The position numbers and the translations under genes are program-made. From Poriferisodalis sp965203655 (GTDB taxonomy: Bacteria > Actinomycetota > Acidimicrobiia > Acidimicrobiales > Poriferisodalaceae), in the NCBI RefSeq assembly GCF_965203655.1, contig NZ_CBDBDD010000009.1:186001-250000 (forward strand): 64,000 nt of DNA. The letters run 5' to 3'. Below, piece by piece: positions 42,775-51,897 of this stretch (position 1 is its first letter; every line of letters begins with the position of its first letter). Under the pieces are notes generated by a model, which made no database searches, had not been told where the DNA came from, and saw nothing but the letters and a program-made list of their open reading frames with translations.

Positions 42775-44344
42775 CGCGCTGCATCTGCCTGATGTTGAGG
42801 CCCATCACCGGTACCACGCCCAGGAACAGCACCACCGCCAAGGCCGATCCCAGCCCCAGGTTGAACTCGGTGAAGCTGCGCTGCCACATCTCGTTGGCGA
42901 TGACCTGGGTGCCGAAGTTCCCGTTGGTCATCACCCGCACGATGTCGAACACCTTCATCACCAGTACGATCATGGCGGTCATGACGACGGTGATCGTGGG
43001 GACGATCGTGGGCAGCGTCACTTGGAAGAAGACCTGTCGCTCGTCGGCGCCGTCCACCCGGGCGGCTTCGATCAGGTCGGCGGGCACTGCTTTGATGGCG
43101 GCCGACAGGATGACCATGGCAAAGCCGGTCTGGATCCAGATCAGCACCACCATCAGCCACACGTTGTTGAACGGCGATTCCTGGACGAACAGGATCGTGC
43201 CGGCGATCGGCTCGTCGTTGGGACCTGCGACCGAGCCGCCCACGCCGGGGCCCACGAAGCGGTAGATCAGCCACAGCAGCGGGATCGCCGCCGTCGCAGA
43301 TCCCACCGCGATCGCCGTCTGGCGACGTCGTACGCCGAAGGCGCACAGGCCGGTGAGCAGGACGGTCACCGAGGCCAGGACGGCGACGGCGGCCCAGGCG
43401 CCGCCGGTGGAGGGCCTCAGCGTGCCGAGCCAGACCCAGACGGCGTTGAGCAGCCCGGTCTGGCTCTTTTGCGGAGGCCTGGCGATGTACATGAAGCGCC
43501 AGATGATCCCCGCGCCGACGAACGAGATCGCCATCGGCAAGAAGATGAGGCTCTTGGCGAGCGATTCGCGCTTGACGCGATCTGCGATCACTGCGGCGAG
43601 CAGGCCGAGCGCCGTGGACAGGAAGGTGACCGCCACCACCCACCACAGGTTGTTCATGACCGTGCCGCGCAGGCTGGCGAACACGGCGAAGCTCAGCAGC
43701 AGGCCGGCGCCGAGCCCGATCCCGACTGTGCCGGCGGAGAAGTCGGCCCGGACGCCGCGCCGACGGCCCCGGTACAGCGCAATGACGGCCATCAAGACGA
43801 ACAGCACGACGGCGCCGTAGAACAGCTGGCTGCCAAAGATGCCCGACCAGCCGGAGAGGTCGAGACTCTGGGCGTTGGTGAATATCTCGCCGTAGTTGGC
43901 CAGCCCGCGGAAGTCGGTGCCGCGCTTGTCGAACAGCGACAGGTAGATGGTGCGCAGCAGCGGGATGATCAGCCCCAGCGCGACGAACAGCATCGCCGGA
44001 CCCACGAACGTCAGCGCCCGCAGGCGGCTCTGCACAGCCACGATGCGGGCCGCCGACAGCGGCCAGCGGATGCCCACGGCGATGCCCACCAGCCCCCCGG
44101 CAGCAGCGCCGCCGACGATCCAGACGAGCGATGAGCCGGCCAGCAATTGCTCGGACTCGGGTCCGCTGCGAATGCCGGCCGCCAGCGCGCCCGCGACCCC
44201 ACCGGCGATCGCGCCCGACACGGCTGCCACCACGGCCCATCGGCGCTCCACCAGTGCGAACAGCCGATGAGTGCCCCAGAACAGAGCGGCGCTGGCGCCG
44301 ACGGAAATCACCACGCCGACGAAGGCCCCCCACAGCGCTGCCAT
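42767..44344 (-). CDS. Sugar ABC transporter permease (MalF-like)
   Basis: The protein has 525 residues, longer than usual because of an extra N-terminal membrane region of about 170 residues with many helices (LWGAFVGVVISVGASAALFW and GGAAAGGLVGIAVGI). The canonical part contains FTNAQSLDLSG, then the EAA loop IKAVPADLIEAARVDGADERQVFFQVTLP. The N-terminal extension is unusual and might be regulatory. It is followed in the operon by MalG-like, aldo/keto reductase and oxidoreductase genes. Confidence 0.85.
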   Translation of the reverse strand: MAALWGAFVGVVISVGASAALFWGTHRLFALVERRWAVVAAVSGAIAGGVAGALAAGIRSGPESEQLLAGSSLVWIVGGAAAGGLVGIAVGIRWPLSAARIVAVQSRLRALTFVGPAMLFVALGLIIPLLRTIYLSLFDKRGTDFRGLANYGEIFTNAQSLDLSGWSGIFGSQLFYGAVVLFVLMAVIALYRGRRRGVRADFSAGTVGIGLGAGLLLSFAVFASLRGTVMNNLWWVVAVTFLSTALGLLAAVIADRVKRESLAKSLIFLPMAISFVGAGIIWRFMYIARPPQKSQTGLLNAVWVWLGTLRPSTGGAWAAVAVLASVTVLLTGLCAFGVRRRQTAIAVGSATAAIPLLWLIYRFVGPGVGGSVAGPNDEPIAGTILFVQESPFNNVWLMVVLIWIQTGFAMVILSAAIKAVPADLIEAARVDGADERQVFFQVTLPTIVPTITVVMTAMIVLVMKVFDIVRVMTNGNFGTQVIANEMWQRSFTEFNLGLGSALAVVLFLGVVPVMGLNIRQMQRGE

Positions 44345-44468
44345 CGTCGCAGTCTTGCACCCGGTGCAACGCTGCGACGCCTTTGCTTCCCGCTCTGGCT
44401 CCCCGGTCTCATGCGATTGGGCTGGTGGGCCGCTCGTGCCCGGGGCTCAGCCTCGGGGACAAGCGAAA

Positions 44469-44494
44469 GGCCGCCCCGCACGGGCGGGACGGCC
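44469..44494 (-). terminator. Hairpin between binding-protein and permease genes
   Basis: The arms GGCCGCCCCG and CGGGACGGCC flank CACGGG with one mismatch. On the minus strand the stem is followed by TTTCGCTT. A partial terminator here would leave the binding protein more abundant than the permeases, a pattern common in sugar ABC operons. The region 44345-44565 holds nothing else recognisable. Confidence 0.55.
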
Positions 44495-44565
44495 CTTCGT
44501 CTATGGATGTGATCTCGCCGGCAGATGCGCCTCGCGGCGCGGAACCGGCCAGAAGCGGCTCAGCC

Positions 44566-45966
44566 TCAGCCGGGCCAGCTGTCGTCGATGGCCTGGGTGG
44601 CCTCGGCGACGGTCTTGTCGCCGTTGACCACTGCGGTGCCCTCGGTCCAGAACGTGCCGGCGCCCACCTCGGCAGGCATCAGGTCTGAACCGTCGAAGCG
44701 CACGACATCGGCGTTCTGCAAGATGCTGAGGAAGGACTGCTCGAGCGGCTGGTACACGCTCGGGTCCTGGTTCGTCGCAGCCGACAGGAAGCCGGACAGA
44801 CCGCCGCCCTTGCGCTCGGTCTGTGCCCGCTGGCGGACCTCGGCATACTCGGAGCTGCCGAAGTACTTCATGACCTCCCACACCTCGGGAGCGTCACGGA
44901 AGGCGCCCACCAGGGTGCCGGCGCCCAGCACAGGCTGGTCGCCCCTGACCGACGGGAAGTAGAAGGTGTCCACTGCGTCGGCCGAGCCGTCAGCGAACAC
45001 GGTTCCCTCGGGGATGAACGCGGCGTAGAAGGACGCCTGACGGTGCATCATGCAGTCGTTGTCGACCAGCGGCTGGCCGTTGTCGCCGAACGGCGTCGCG
45101 GCGATGGAGCCGCCTGCTGCGAACACCATGCCCGGTGTGTTCCACAGGTCGAGCACTTCGGTGAACACGCCGCTGACCTCGTCGCTGGAGAATGCCAGCT
45201 CGCCGGCAACCCATGCGTCGTATTCGTCAGGCGTATGGAAGCGCAGCATCAGGTCCTCGACCCAGTCGGTGAAGGTCCAGCCCGTGGCAGGACCGCTCTC
45301 GATGCCGATGCAGAACGGCGTGTCGCCGTTGGCGATCATCTCCGCCGACAGCGCCTTGAGCTCGTCCCAGGTGCCGGGCACCGAGTAGCCCTTCGACTCG
45401 AACAGCGCCGGCTTGTACCAGACCAGCGACTTGAGGTCGGACTTGTTCGGGATGCCGTACTGGGTGCCGTCGACGTCGCCGAATGCCGTCCATGCGGGCG
45501 TCCAGTGCTCGTTCATCGCAGCGATCACGTCGTCGGGCAGCGCGACGAGGTGGCCGTCACGCGCGAAGTCGGCCAGCTTGCCCGGCTGCGGGAAGATGAA
45601 GATGTCCGGCGGGTTGCCGCCGGCGGCCTGGGCGTTGATCTGATCCGCGGCGTCGCGGGCACCGGTGTAGGTGATCTCGATACCGGTCTGCGCGGCGAAA
45701 TGATCGAGGGCGTCGCGCAGCGCGCCGGCCTCTTCGTCGCTCGACTCGGGACCGAAGACCGTGACCTTGGTGCCTTCGAGGGGGTCAGCAGCTTCGGTGG
45801 TGGCTGGCGCGGCGGCAGTGGTCGCCGCCGCGGCAGCGGCGGTCGTCGCTGCCGCGTCCTCGTCATCGTCGCTGGCGCATGCAGCTGCGATCAGCCCGAA
45901 TGCCAGTGCGATAGCCAGAAGACGCGCCCCGCGGAGGCGGGTACGTCTGTTGCTGTGATCTCTCAT
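44566..45966 (-). CDS. Sugar ABC transporter binding lipoprotein (alpha-glucoside type)
   Basis: GGGAGGAACAC precedes the ATG at 45966. The signal ends at a lipobox (GLIAAAC) near residue 26, followed by an acidic then Ala/Thr linker. The fold begins with TKVTVFGPESSDEEAGALRDALDHFAAQTGIEITYTG, then GNPPDIFIFPQPGKL and GIPNKSDLKSLVWYKPALFESKGY, matching AglE/ThuE-like proteins. Length 466 residues. A LacI-type palindrome lies 47 bases upstream. The neighbouring GH13 gene supports an alpha-glucoside as ligand. Confidence 0.85.
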   Translation of the reverse strand: MRDHSNRRTRLRGARLLAIALAFGLIAAACASDDDEDAAATTAAAAAATTAAAPATTEAADPLEGTKVTVFGPESSDEEAGALRDALDHFAAQTGIEITYTGARDAADQINAQAAGGNPPDIFIFPQPGKLADFARDGHLVALPDDVIAAMNEHWTPAWTAFGDVDGTQYGIPNKSDLKSLVWYKPALFESKGYSVPGTWDELKALSAEMIANGDTPFCIGIESGPATGWTFTDWVEDLMLRFHTPDEYDAWVAGELAFSSDEVSGVFTEVLDLWNTPGMVFAAGGSIAATPFGDNGQPLVDNDCMMHRQASFYAAFIPEGTVFADGSADAVDTFYFPSVRGDQPVLGAGTLVGAFRDAPEVWEVMKYFGSSEYAEVRQRAQTERKGGGLSGFLSAATNQDPSVYQPLEQSFLSILQNADVVRFDGSDLMPAEVGAGTFWTEGTAVVNGDKTVAEATQAIDDSWPG

Positions 45967-46012
45967 GTGTTCCTCCCTGTGGGGCCGCACGACGGTGCGC
46001 CCTCGTGACACG

Positions 46013-46028
46013 TTGCAAGCGCTTGCAG
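46013..46028. promoter_or_regulatory. LacI-family operator before the binding-protein gene
   Basis: TTGCAAGCGCTTGCAG contains the perfect palindrome TGCAAGCGCTTGCA (46014-46027), a textbook LacI/GalR-type site. It lies 47 bases upstream of the binding-protein ATG on the minus strand. The LacI gene itself is nearby (46168-47187). Confidence 0.8.
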
Positions 46029-46167
46029 ACGCCGTTGCCGCAGCCTAGCGGACCGCCGAATGGACGTGTCTTGCTGGCCACCCGAGGTTCGACCGCGACA
46101 TGCGGTCACGTCGTGCACTCCCGTCATATCCCGTGGGCGTTCGGCGCTGTGCATGTCGTCGTTGGGC

Positions 46168-47187
46168 TCAGCTTGGGGGCGGCCCCACCGAGTCACGGAC
46201 GATCAGTTCGGTGTCGAGCTGGATGTGGTCGGGCGCTGAGGCGGCGGAGGTGAGCGCGGCCAGCACGAGATCGGCAGCCGCCACGCCTTGGTCAGCGACG
46301 TGCTGTCGCACCGTGGTCAGGCCCACGAGGCGGCTCTGGTCGTGGTCGTCGACCCCGACCAGCGACAGATCGTCCGGGATGCGCAGACCCAGGTCGCGCG
46401 CCGCGAGCATGACGCCGAACGCCTGCTCGTCGCACATGGCAAAGATCGCACTCGGCGGCTCTGCGGCGCCGAGCAGCACATGGGCCGCCCGGCGGGCCTC
46501 GGCCCAGCTGTTGCTCGTCGAGACCGTCATCGCAGGATCCGGCGCCAGCCCAGCTGTGCTGTGCGCCCCGGCGTAGCCCTGGGCCCGCTGGCTGGGAATC
46601 GAGAAGTTGAGCGAATCGCCGCTGCTGAGGCTGAGCAGCCCGATGCGCCGGTGGCCGTGGTCGAGCAGGATCTCAGTAGCGGCGCGGCCAGCGGCCACGT
46701 TGTCGACCGTCACCGAGCTGAGTGCCGATGTCCGGAAGCCGACGGTGACAGCACAGCCGCCCTGAGCGACGAAGGCGCTTGCGACTTCGGTGTCCACGGC
46801 GACGTCAATCAGCACCACCGCGTCGCTGCGACCCGATCTCACGCCGTTCAGCTCGATGAAGCGCTGTCGTTCTTCGGAGCTCGCGACCCCCGACAGCAGC
46901 AAGTCGTAGCCCGCGGCGGTTGTGTGGCGGCCCAAGGCACCCACGATCGTCGCGTTGAACCATGCGGCCGGGTCGGGCACCGCAGCAGCGATTGTGTTGG
47001 TCGTTCCGGCGGCCAGCCGGGCCGCCGGCAGGTTGGGCCGGTAGTCGAGTTCGGCAGCGGCCGTGAGCACTCTTTGCCGTGTGGCCGGCGCGACGTGGCG
47101 CAGGCCCCGCAAGGCCCGGCTGACGGTTGCGGTGGACACTCCCGCGGCTCGGGCGACATCGCCGATCCGAACCATGGGACCGGTCAT
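46168..47187 (-). CDS. LacI-family transcriptional repressor
   Basis: The ATG at 47187 overlaps the stop of the GH13 gene (ATGA). The HTH and hinge are VRIGDVARAAGVSTATVSRAL, then HVAPATRQRVLTAAAELDYRPNLPARRLA-like (NLPAARLAAGTT). The periplasmic-binding-like effector domain follows with GVASSEERQRFIELNGV and VDNVAAGRAATEILLDHGHRRIG. Length 339 residues. It probably binds the palindromes at 37256, 46013 and 48978 to control the sugar regulon. Confidence 0.92.
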   Translation of the reverse strand: MTGPMVRIGDVARAAGVSTATVSRALRGLRHVAPATRQRVLTAAAELDYRPNLPAARLAAGTTNTIAAAVPDPAAWFNATIVGALGRHTTAAGYDLLLSGVASSEERQRFIELNGVRSGRSDAVVLIDVAVDTEVASAFVAQGGCAVTVGFRTSALSSVTVDNVAAGRAATEILLDHGHRRIGLLSLSSGDSLNFSIPSQRAQGYAGAHSTAGLAPDPAMTVSTSNSWAEARRAAHVLLGAAEPPSAIFAMCDEQAFGVMLAARDLGLRIPDDLSLVGVDDHDQSRLVGLTTVRQHVADQGVAAADLVLAALTSAASAPDHIQLDTELIVRDSVGPPPS

Positions 47188-48914
47188 TCCTGCCACACCA
47201 CCGCGCTCGCCGGGGCGAGCAGGTACGGCCCGTTCGACTGTCCTGGCCCGCGGCTCCCGCAGGGTCCGGCAGCGCCGTCGTGGGGGTGGGGGCAAGCGGA
47301 CGCCGAGTCGTACAGCACGGTGGCAGCGGCTGGGATCTCCACTTCGACCGAGGTCCCGCCGACGCTGGCTGCGACCCCGATGCGGCCGCGGCGGTACGAG
47401 ATGACCGGACCGCGGCCGCTGTCGGTCCACTCCACTGCTTCATCGCCGCTTGTTTCGGCACCGCCGGCGGACCCGTTCGAGAATGCTGACCGCACTCGCT
47501 GCTGCACGTCCAGCAGCGTCCGGTACGCCCCCAGCCACGACCGCTCGTCCTGGGACTGCGCCCCAGCCGTCTCGCCGACGGGACGCTCGGCCGAGCGCAG
47601 CCACGGCTCGGCGGCCGAGAAGCCGTTGTGGGGGCCGTCGCCCCACGGCATCGGCGTGCGGCAGCCGTCTCGCCCGGCGCTCACGTCGTCGTCGGGACCG
47701 ACGGGGTCCAGCTTGTCCTCGGCAGCGACCTCGCCGTCGGCCAGACCGAGTTCTTCGCCTTGGTACAGCACCAGGGTGCCGGGCAGGAAGGCGGCGAGCA
47801 CGTTGAAGGCGAGGGTGCGCGCAGCACCCCAGCGCCGCGAGACCCCAGCAGTGCCCTCAGCGCTCGAGTCTGGCGCGAAACGGGTCGGCGCCCGGGGCAT
47901 GTCGTGGCTGCTCATCGCCCACAGCAGTCGGCCGGCCAAGCCGCTCGACGGACCGCGGAGCGTCCTGCGGATCTCGTTGGGCTCCCAGTCGATGTGCATC
48001 GGCGCGAACCAGTAGCCGCCGTGCATGCCGTCGGGCGGCAGCAGGTCGTCCATGCCCCGCGGGTCGAGGTGGTACGTCTCGCCGTGCAGGAACGCTCCGT
48101 AGTCGTCACAGATCTTCCGCCAGCGACGGAACACGTCCTGGCTCTCGGGCTGGAAGACGTCATAGAGATGCTCGAAGCAGTCCCACTGCTCCCAGCGCGA
48201 CGCCCGGGGCGGGATCGGCAGGAGCTGGGGATTCGAGCGAAGCTCGGCGTCCTTGACCAATCCGCCGGCCACGTCGACGCGGAAGCCGGCGACGCCGCGG
48301 TCCAGCCAGAACCGCAGGATCTGGTCCCACTCGTCGGCCACGGCGGGGTTGCGCCAATTCAGGTCAGGCTGTGACGGCAGGAACAGGTGCAGGTAGTACT
48401 GGCCTGATTCGGGCTCCAGCGTCCACGCCGGACCGCCGAAGTAACCCACCCAGTTATTCGGCGGCCCGCCGTCGGGGGCGGGGTCTCGCCAGATGTAGTA
48501 GTCCCGGTAGCGCGCCCGCTCAGCTTCGCCGGCGTTGCCCAGCGCGGCTTGGAACCAGCGGTGATCGCTGCTCGTGTGGTTGGGAACGAGGTCGGTCACC
48601 ACGCGGATGCGCCGATCGGCGGCATCGGCCACCAGCGCCTCGAAGGCGTCCAGGTCGCCGAACAGCGGGTCGACGTCGCAGTAGTCGGCGACGTCGTAGC
48701 CCCAGTCGTGTCCGGGCGTGGGGTAGAAGGGCGTGATCCAGACGAAGTCGACCCCGAGGTCGCTGAGGTAGCCGAGCTTGGACCGGATGCCGGCCAGGTC
48801 GCCGATGCCGTCGTCGTTCGAGTCGGCGAAGGACCGCAGGTACACCTGGTAGCCCACGGCGTCCATCCACCACGGTGAGGGCGTGTGGCGGGCGGATGTC
48901 GGGCTGTGAGCCAT
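47184..48914 (-). CDS. GH13 alpha-glucosidase (oligo-1,6-/alpha-glucosidase type)
   Basis: The catalytic residues are in place: nucleophile Asp214 in GFRVDVAGG, acid/base Glu279 in HGETYHLDP and Asp338 in SSHDMPR. Other GH13 regions are DGIGDLAGIRSKLGYLSDLGVDFVWITPFYP and VTDLVPNHTSSDH. Length 576 residues. The ATG at 48914 is favoured with GGAG upstream; the frame extends to 49004. It is probably cytoplasmic, acting on imported glucosides. A LacI operator lies 64 bases upstream. Confidence 0.92.
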   Translation of the reverse strand: MAHSPTSARHTPSPWWMDAVGYQVYLRSFADSNDDGIGDLAGIRSKLGYLSDLGVDFVWITPFYPTPGHDWGYDVADYCDVDPLFGDLDAFEALVADAADRRIRVVTDLVPNHTSSDHRWFQAALGNAGEAERARYRDYYIWRDPAPDGGPPNNWVGYFGGPAWTLEPESGQYYLHLFLPSQPDLNWRNPAVADEWDQILRFWLDRGVAGFRVDVAGGLVKDAELRSNPQLLPIPPRASRWEQWDCFEHLYDVFQPESQDVFRRWRKICDDYGAFLHGETYHLDPRGMDDLLPPDGMHGGYWFAPMHIDWEPNEIRRTLRGPSSGLAGRLLWAMSSHDMPRAPTRFAPDSSAEGTAGVSRRWGAARTLAFNVLAAFLPGTLVLYQGEELGLADGEVAAEDKLDPVGPDDDVSAGRDGCRTPMPWGDGPHNGFSAAEPWLRSAERPVGETAGAQSQDERSWLGAYRTLLDVQQRVRSAFSNGSAGGAETSGDEAVEWTDSGRGPVISYRRGRIGVAASVGGTSVEVEIPAAATVLYDSASACPHPHDGAAGPCGSRGPGQSNGPYLLAPASAVVWQE

Positions 48915-48977
48915 CGCGCCGTCTCCAGTCGTCCAATGGTGAGGTGCTTCGCTGACGGCTGTCAGTCTGCCCTCAAT

Positions 48978-48993
48978 CTGCAAGCGATTGCAG
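48978..48993. promoter_or_regulatory. LacI-family operator before GH13 gene
   Basis: CTGCAAGCGATTGCAG has perfect outer arms (CTGCAA/TTGCAG) around GCGA and matches the site at 46013 at all but two positions. It is 64 bases upstream of the GH13 start. Confidence 0.75.
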
Positions 48994-49085
48994 GATCTGT
49001 CCATGCGCCGGCTGCGTAAGTCACCGCGAGGCGCTGAAGCCGCCGCGCGAGCAGGCAGCTAACGGGCTGGGCTGTGCAACCCAAA

Positions 49086-49111
49086 GACCGGCCCGCAGAA
49101 GCGGGCCGGTC
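49086..49111. terminator. Strong hairpin with AGAA loop
   Basis: GACCGGCCCGC and GCGGGCCGGTC form a perfect 11-base stem around the tetraloop AGAA. On the minus strand TTTGGG follows. No gene on either strand clearly ends here, so the transcript it ends is not identified. It lies in a 558-base region (48915-49472) without a supported gene. Confidence 0.5.
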
Positions 49112-49144
49112 CTTGGTCTGTCAGTTTGGGTTGTGTGATGTGCA

Positions 49145-49166
49145 GCCCGGAGTGCGCACTCCGGGC
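49145..49166. repeat. Perfect 22-bp palindrome
   Basis: The arms GCCCGGAGTGC and GCACTCCGGGC are exact reverse complements without a loop. It is one of several inverted repeats in this gene-free stretch, with no obvious promoter nearby. A protein-binding site or a cruciform element is possible. Confidence 0.6.
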
Positions 49167-49270
49167 GGTGAACACGCCGCTTGTTTAGCCCAAAACGGCA
49201 AGTACGTGCCATTTCGTTGCCCCGAGCGGCGCTGAGGGTGCTGCATACGGGCATGAATGCCCATGCCCGA

Positions 49271-49287
49271 GCGCGCTGCCAGCGCGC
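49271..49287. repeat. 8-1-8 palindrome
   Basis: GCGCGCTG, a central C, then CAGCGCGC. It lies 104 bases to the right of the 22-base palindrome in the same gene-free region. Confidence 0.5.
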
Positions 49288-49472
49288 GGCCACGGCGGCA
49301 GGTCAGCATGCTCGGGCGGCATCCGACGACAGAATCGCGAACGACCGTGAACGAATAGTGTCAAGGCTTGGCGCGCGGTTCGGCCTGGCGCCGACGCGGT
49401 GGATCCGGTCGCACAGCGGACCGAGTGCCTCATCCACATCCCACCGGTTCAGCGAACAGAAAGGTGCCTGTG

Positions 49473-50009
49473 ATGCCACAGCCTCCCAGTCCCTATGACT
49501 TCCTTCCCGCAGTTGCGTCGTTCGAGGTGCGAAGCGACGACGTAGCGGATGGTCAGATGCTGCCGATGCCGCAGGTCTCGGGCATTTTCGGTGCCGGCGG
49601 CGAAGATCGATCGCCCCACCTGGCGTGGTCCGGAGCGCCCGACGGGACCCAGAGCTACGCCGTGACCTGCTTCGACCCCGACGCACCGACCGGCAGCGGG
49701 TTCTGGCACTGGGTGGTGTACGACATTCCCGCGTCGTGCGCCGAGCTTGCCTCAGGTGCCGGCGATGCCGAAGGCGGCGGACTGCCTGAGGGCGCCAAGC
49801 AGCTTCGCAACGATGCCGGACTCTCCGGCTACCTGGGTTCTGCGCCGCCTGCCGGTCACGGCCCGCACCGCTACATGTTCGCCGTGCACGCGCTGAGCGT
49901 TGAGGCGCTGCCGATCGACGAGAGCGTCTCGCCCGCGATCTGCGGCTTCAACATGTTCGGCACGACGCTGGCCCGCGCCCTCATCACGCCCGTCTACGAA
50001 CAGGGCTAG
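49473..50009 (+). CDS. YbhB/YbcL family PEBP-like protein
   Basis: The ATG at 49473 follows AAAGGTGCCTGTG. The PEBP pattern is present: FEVRSDDVADGQMLP, HLAWSGAPDGTQSYAVTCFDPDAPTGSGFWHWVVYDIPA with the anion-site DPDAP and HW residues, and GPHRYMFAVHAL. Length 178 residues. Bacterial members are cytoplasmic proteins of uncertain role in signalling or inhibition. It has no partner gene. Confidence 0.85.
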   Translation: MPQPPSPYDFLPAVASFEVRSDDVADGQMLPMPQVSGIFGAGGEDRSPHLAWSGAPDGTQSYAVTCFDPDAPTGSGFWHWVVYDIPASCAELASGAGDAEGGGLPEGAKQLRNDAGLSGYLGSAPPAGHGPHRYMFAVHALSVEALPIDESVSPAICGFNMFGTTLARALITPVYEQG

Positions 50010-50112
50010 CTGTGACGACCGGGGATGCCCGCAGCGGCGTTCCGGTCCCACCGGCTAGATCGCACGTCGGCGTGGTGGCACCAGCCCCAGGCCCCGTATC
50101 CGAGGCAGCCCC

Positions 50113-51852
50113 GTGAGCTCCGCCCAGATGCGGCCCACTGCGACTCCGGTGGTGTACCGGGCGATGTGGAATGACGACCGTCCAGGTCTGCACGAGCTTG
50201 CTGCGCGCACGTTTCGAGCATGGGCTCGGACGCTCCACCCGCAGCTTGGCGGCGACGCCGCAGCGGGCGCGGAAAAGCCCGCGTCCGGCGAGCCGACGCC
50301 CGACGGGCCCTCGAACGGGTTCGGCGGCGAGGCCGCCACCGATGGGGTGCGGGTGAACCTTCGCCGCGAGACCGCTGCGCATGGCGGTGTCTCCGAGACG
50401 CTGCTGGAGCTGGACCAGCAGGGACCGTCGAGTTCATCCGTAGTCGTCCTGCGCGTGCTGACCAACGGCACGGACGGCTGGGTGTGGATCGATGTGGAGA
50501 TGGGTCACGAGCAGGCCGCGGCCGCCAACGTCGGCGAGGTACAGGACCTCGTATGCACGCTGCTGGATGACGCCGAACGCGGTGGCGGCCGGCCCCGCAT
50601 GGCAACGGAACGGCTGGGCACCCGCCCGCTTGCGGTCGAACCGACACGCCAGGCGGTCGTGCCGCTCGCGAACGCGTTGCGCGGCGCGAACCGGGTGATG
50701 CCGTACGTCGTGCTGGCGCATGACTACCTCGACGGGCCGGGTCCCACGATGGACCGCGCTCGTGCAACGGCACGCCACCTGGCAGGACTGGCCCGTGTCT
50801 ACGTGCTGCCGGCGCAGACGATCAATCCCTTCCAGGTGGCGATGGGACCCGAGCTCGACGTTCAGCCCGGCGAGGCTCGGCTGTACCTGCCCGGCGAGCA
50901 CGAGCCGCACCGTCACCGGACGCTTGCTGCGGAGTTCGTGCGAAGCGAGCCCGACGAAACGGGCCGCTGGTTCGGCCGCCTGCTCCAGTCGATGCTGGTT
51001 GACCGCGAGCCGCCCGAGCTCTACCGCCGATCGCGCCAGCTGCTGGGCGATCGCCGCGAGCGCTACGAGCCCTCGCCCGACACCGACGCGGCCGAGCGGG
51101 CCGAAGCCCTCGAGACCGAGGTGGAGGCGGTCTGGGCCGCGCTCTACCAAGCCCGCGAGGAGCGAACCGCGGCCCGGGCCGAGCGTGACGAGCAGTCCGA
51201 GCAGCTCTACGACGTGCTCGAAGAACTCGAGATGGCCCAGCAGCGGGTCGAGCAACTGCACCAGCTGCTGGAGGAGTCACGGGATCAAACCGTCAGGGCC
51301 CTGATGTCGTCTGAGATGACTGCGGCGTCCGATGCCGATCCCTCGCACACCAAGTACCCGCAGGTGACCTCCATCCGCCAAGCCCTCTCGCTCGCGCGGA
51401 TCAATCTGCGCAAAGTCGAAATCCCGCCCGAGGCGGAACACCGCATCGCCGACCTCGACAGTGCCATCGAGTCCAGGTCATGGGCTCGCAGCGTGTTCGA
51501 CGGCCTGCTCGCCCTCGAGGTGTACGCGCACAAGGGCGACGACTTCGGCGACTTCCGCGACTGGTGCGCCCGCAGCAAGCACGAGCGCGCCTGGTTCGCG
51601 AATGCCAAGAAACTGGCGATGAACGAGTCCGAAGAGGTGATGCGACGTCCCGAGCTGCGCCAGCACCGCGTGCTGCCGGTCTCGAAGGGCGTCGACCCCT
51701 CAGGCCAGACCGTGATGCAGTCGCACCTGAAGCTGGCGAACGGATCGATGGCGCCGCGGCTCTACTTCCACGATGACACGCGAGGGTCGACCGGGAAGGT
51801 GCATGTGGGCTACATCGGCCCGCATATGCCGACGAAGCGCTTCAAGTCCTGA
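50113..51852 (+). CDS. Unrecognised coiled-coil protein with a conserved C-terminal module
   Basis: I do not recognise a complete family. The GTG at 50113 starts a 579-residue protein. The N-terminal 300 residues contain FRAWARTLHPQLGG, then a strand-rich region (VVLRVLTNGTDGWVWIDVEMG). Residues about 316-395 form a long coiled coil (QAREERTAARAERDEQSEQL, LEELEMAQQRVEQLHQLLEE). The C-terminal 165 residues (IADLDSAIESRSWARSVFDG, FRDWCARSKHERAWFANAKKL, GKVHVGYIGPHMPTKR) look like a module I associate with proteins in defence or conflict islands. That association is memory-based and weak. Confidence 0.55.
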   Translation: MSSAQMRPTATPVVYRAMWNDDRPGLHELAARTFRAWARTLHPQLGGDAAAGAEKPASGEPTPDGPSNGFGGEAATDGVRVNLRRETAAHGGVSETLLELDQQGPSSSSVVVLRVLTNGTDGWVWIDVEMGHEQAAAANVGEVQDLVCTLLDDAERGGGRPRMATERLGTRPLAVEPTRQAVVPLANALRGANRVMPYVVLAHDYLDGPGPTMDRARATARHLAGLARVYVLPAQTINPFQVAMGPELDVQPGEARLYLPGEHEPHRHRTLAAEFVRSEPDETGRWFGRLLQSMLVDREPPELYRRSRQLLGDRRERYEPSPDTDAAERAEALETEVEAVWAALYQAREERTAARAERDEQSEQLYDVLEELEMAQQRVEQLHQLLEESRDQTVRALMSSEMTAASDADPSHTKYPQVTSIRQALSLARINLRKVEIPPEAEHRIADLDSAIESRSWARSVFDGLLALEVYAHKGDDFGDFRDWCARSKHERAWFANAKKLAMNESEEVMRRPELRQHRVLPVSKGVDPSGQTVMQSHLKLANGSMAPRLYFHDDTRGSTGKVHVGYIGPHMPTKRFKS

Positions 51853-51864
51853 CGAGCAGGCTGC

Positions 51865-51882
51865 GCCGGCAGCGCTGCCGGC
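51865..51882. terminator. 18-bp palindromic bidirectional terminator
   Basis: GCCGGCAGCGCTGCCGGC is an exact palindrome between the converging coiled-coil gene (stop 51852) and selenoprotein gene (stop 51898). It is suited to end transcription on both strands. No T-run is present. Confidence 0.6.
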
Positions 51883-51897
51883 ACGGGCCTCGTGGTG

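Noticed and set aside
49021..49293. Minus-strand open frame of 90 codons in the palindrome-rich gap
   Set aside because: It covers the terminator-like hairpin and the perfect palindrome, has no clear RBS and no family pattern.
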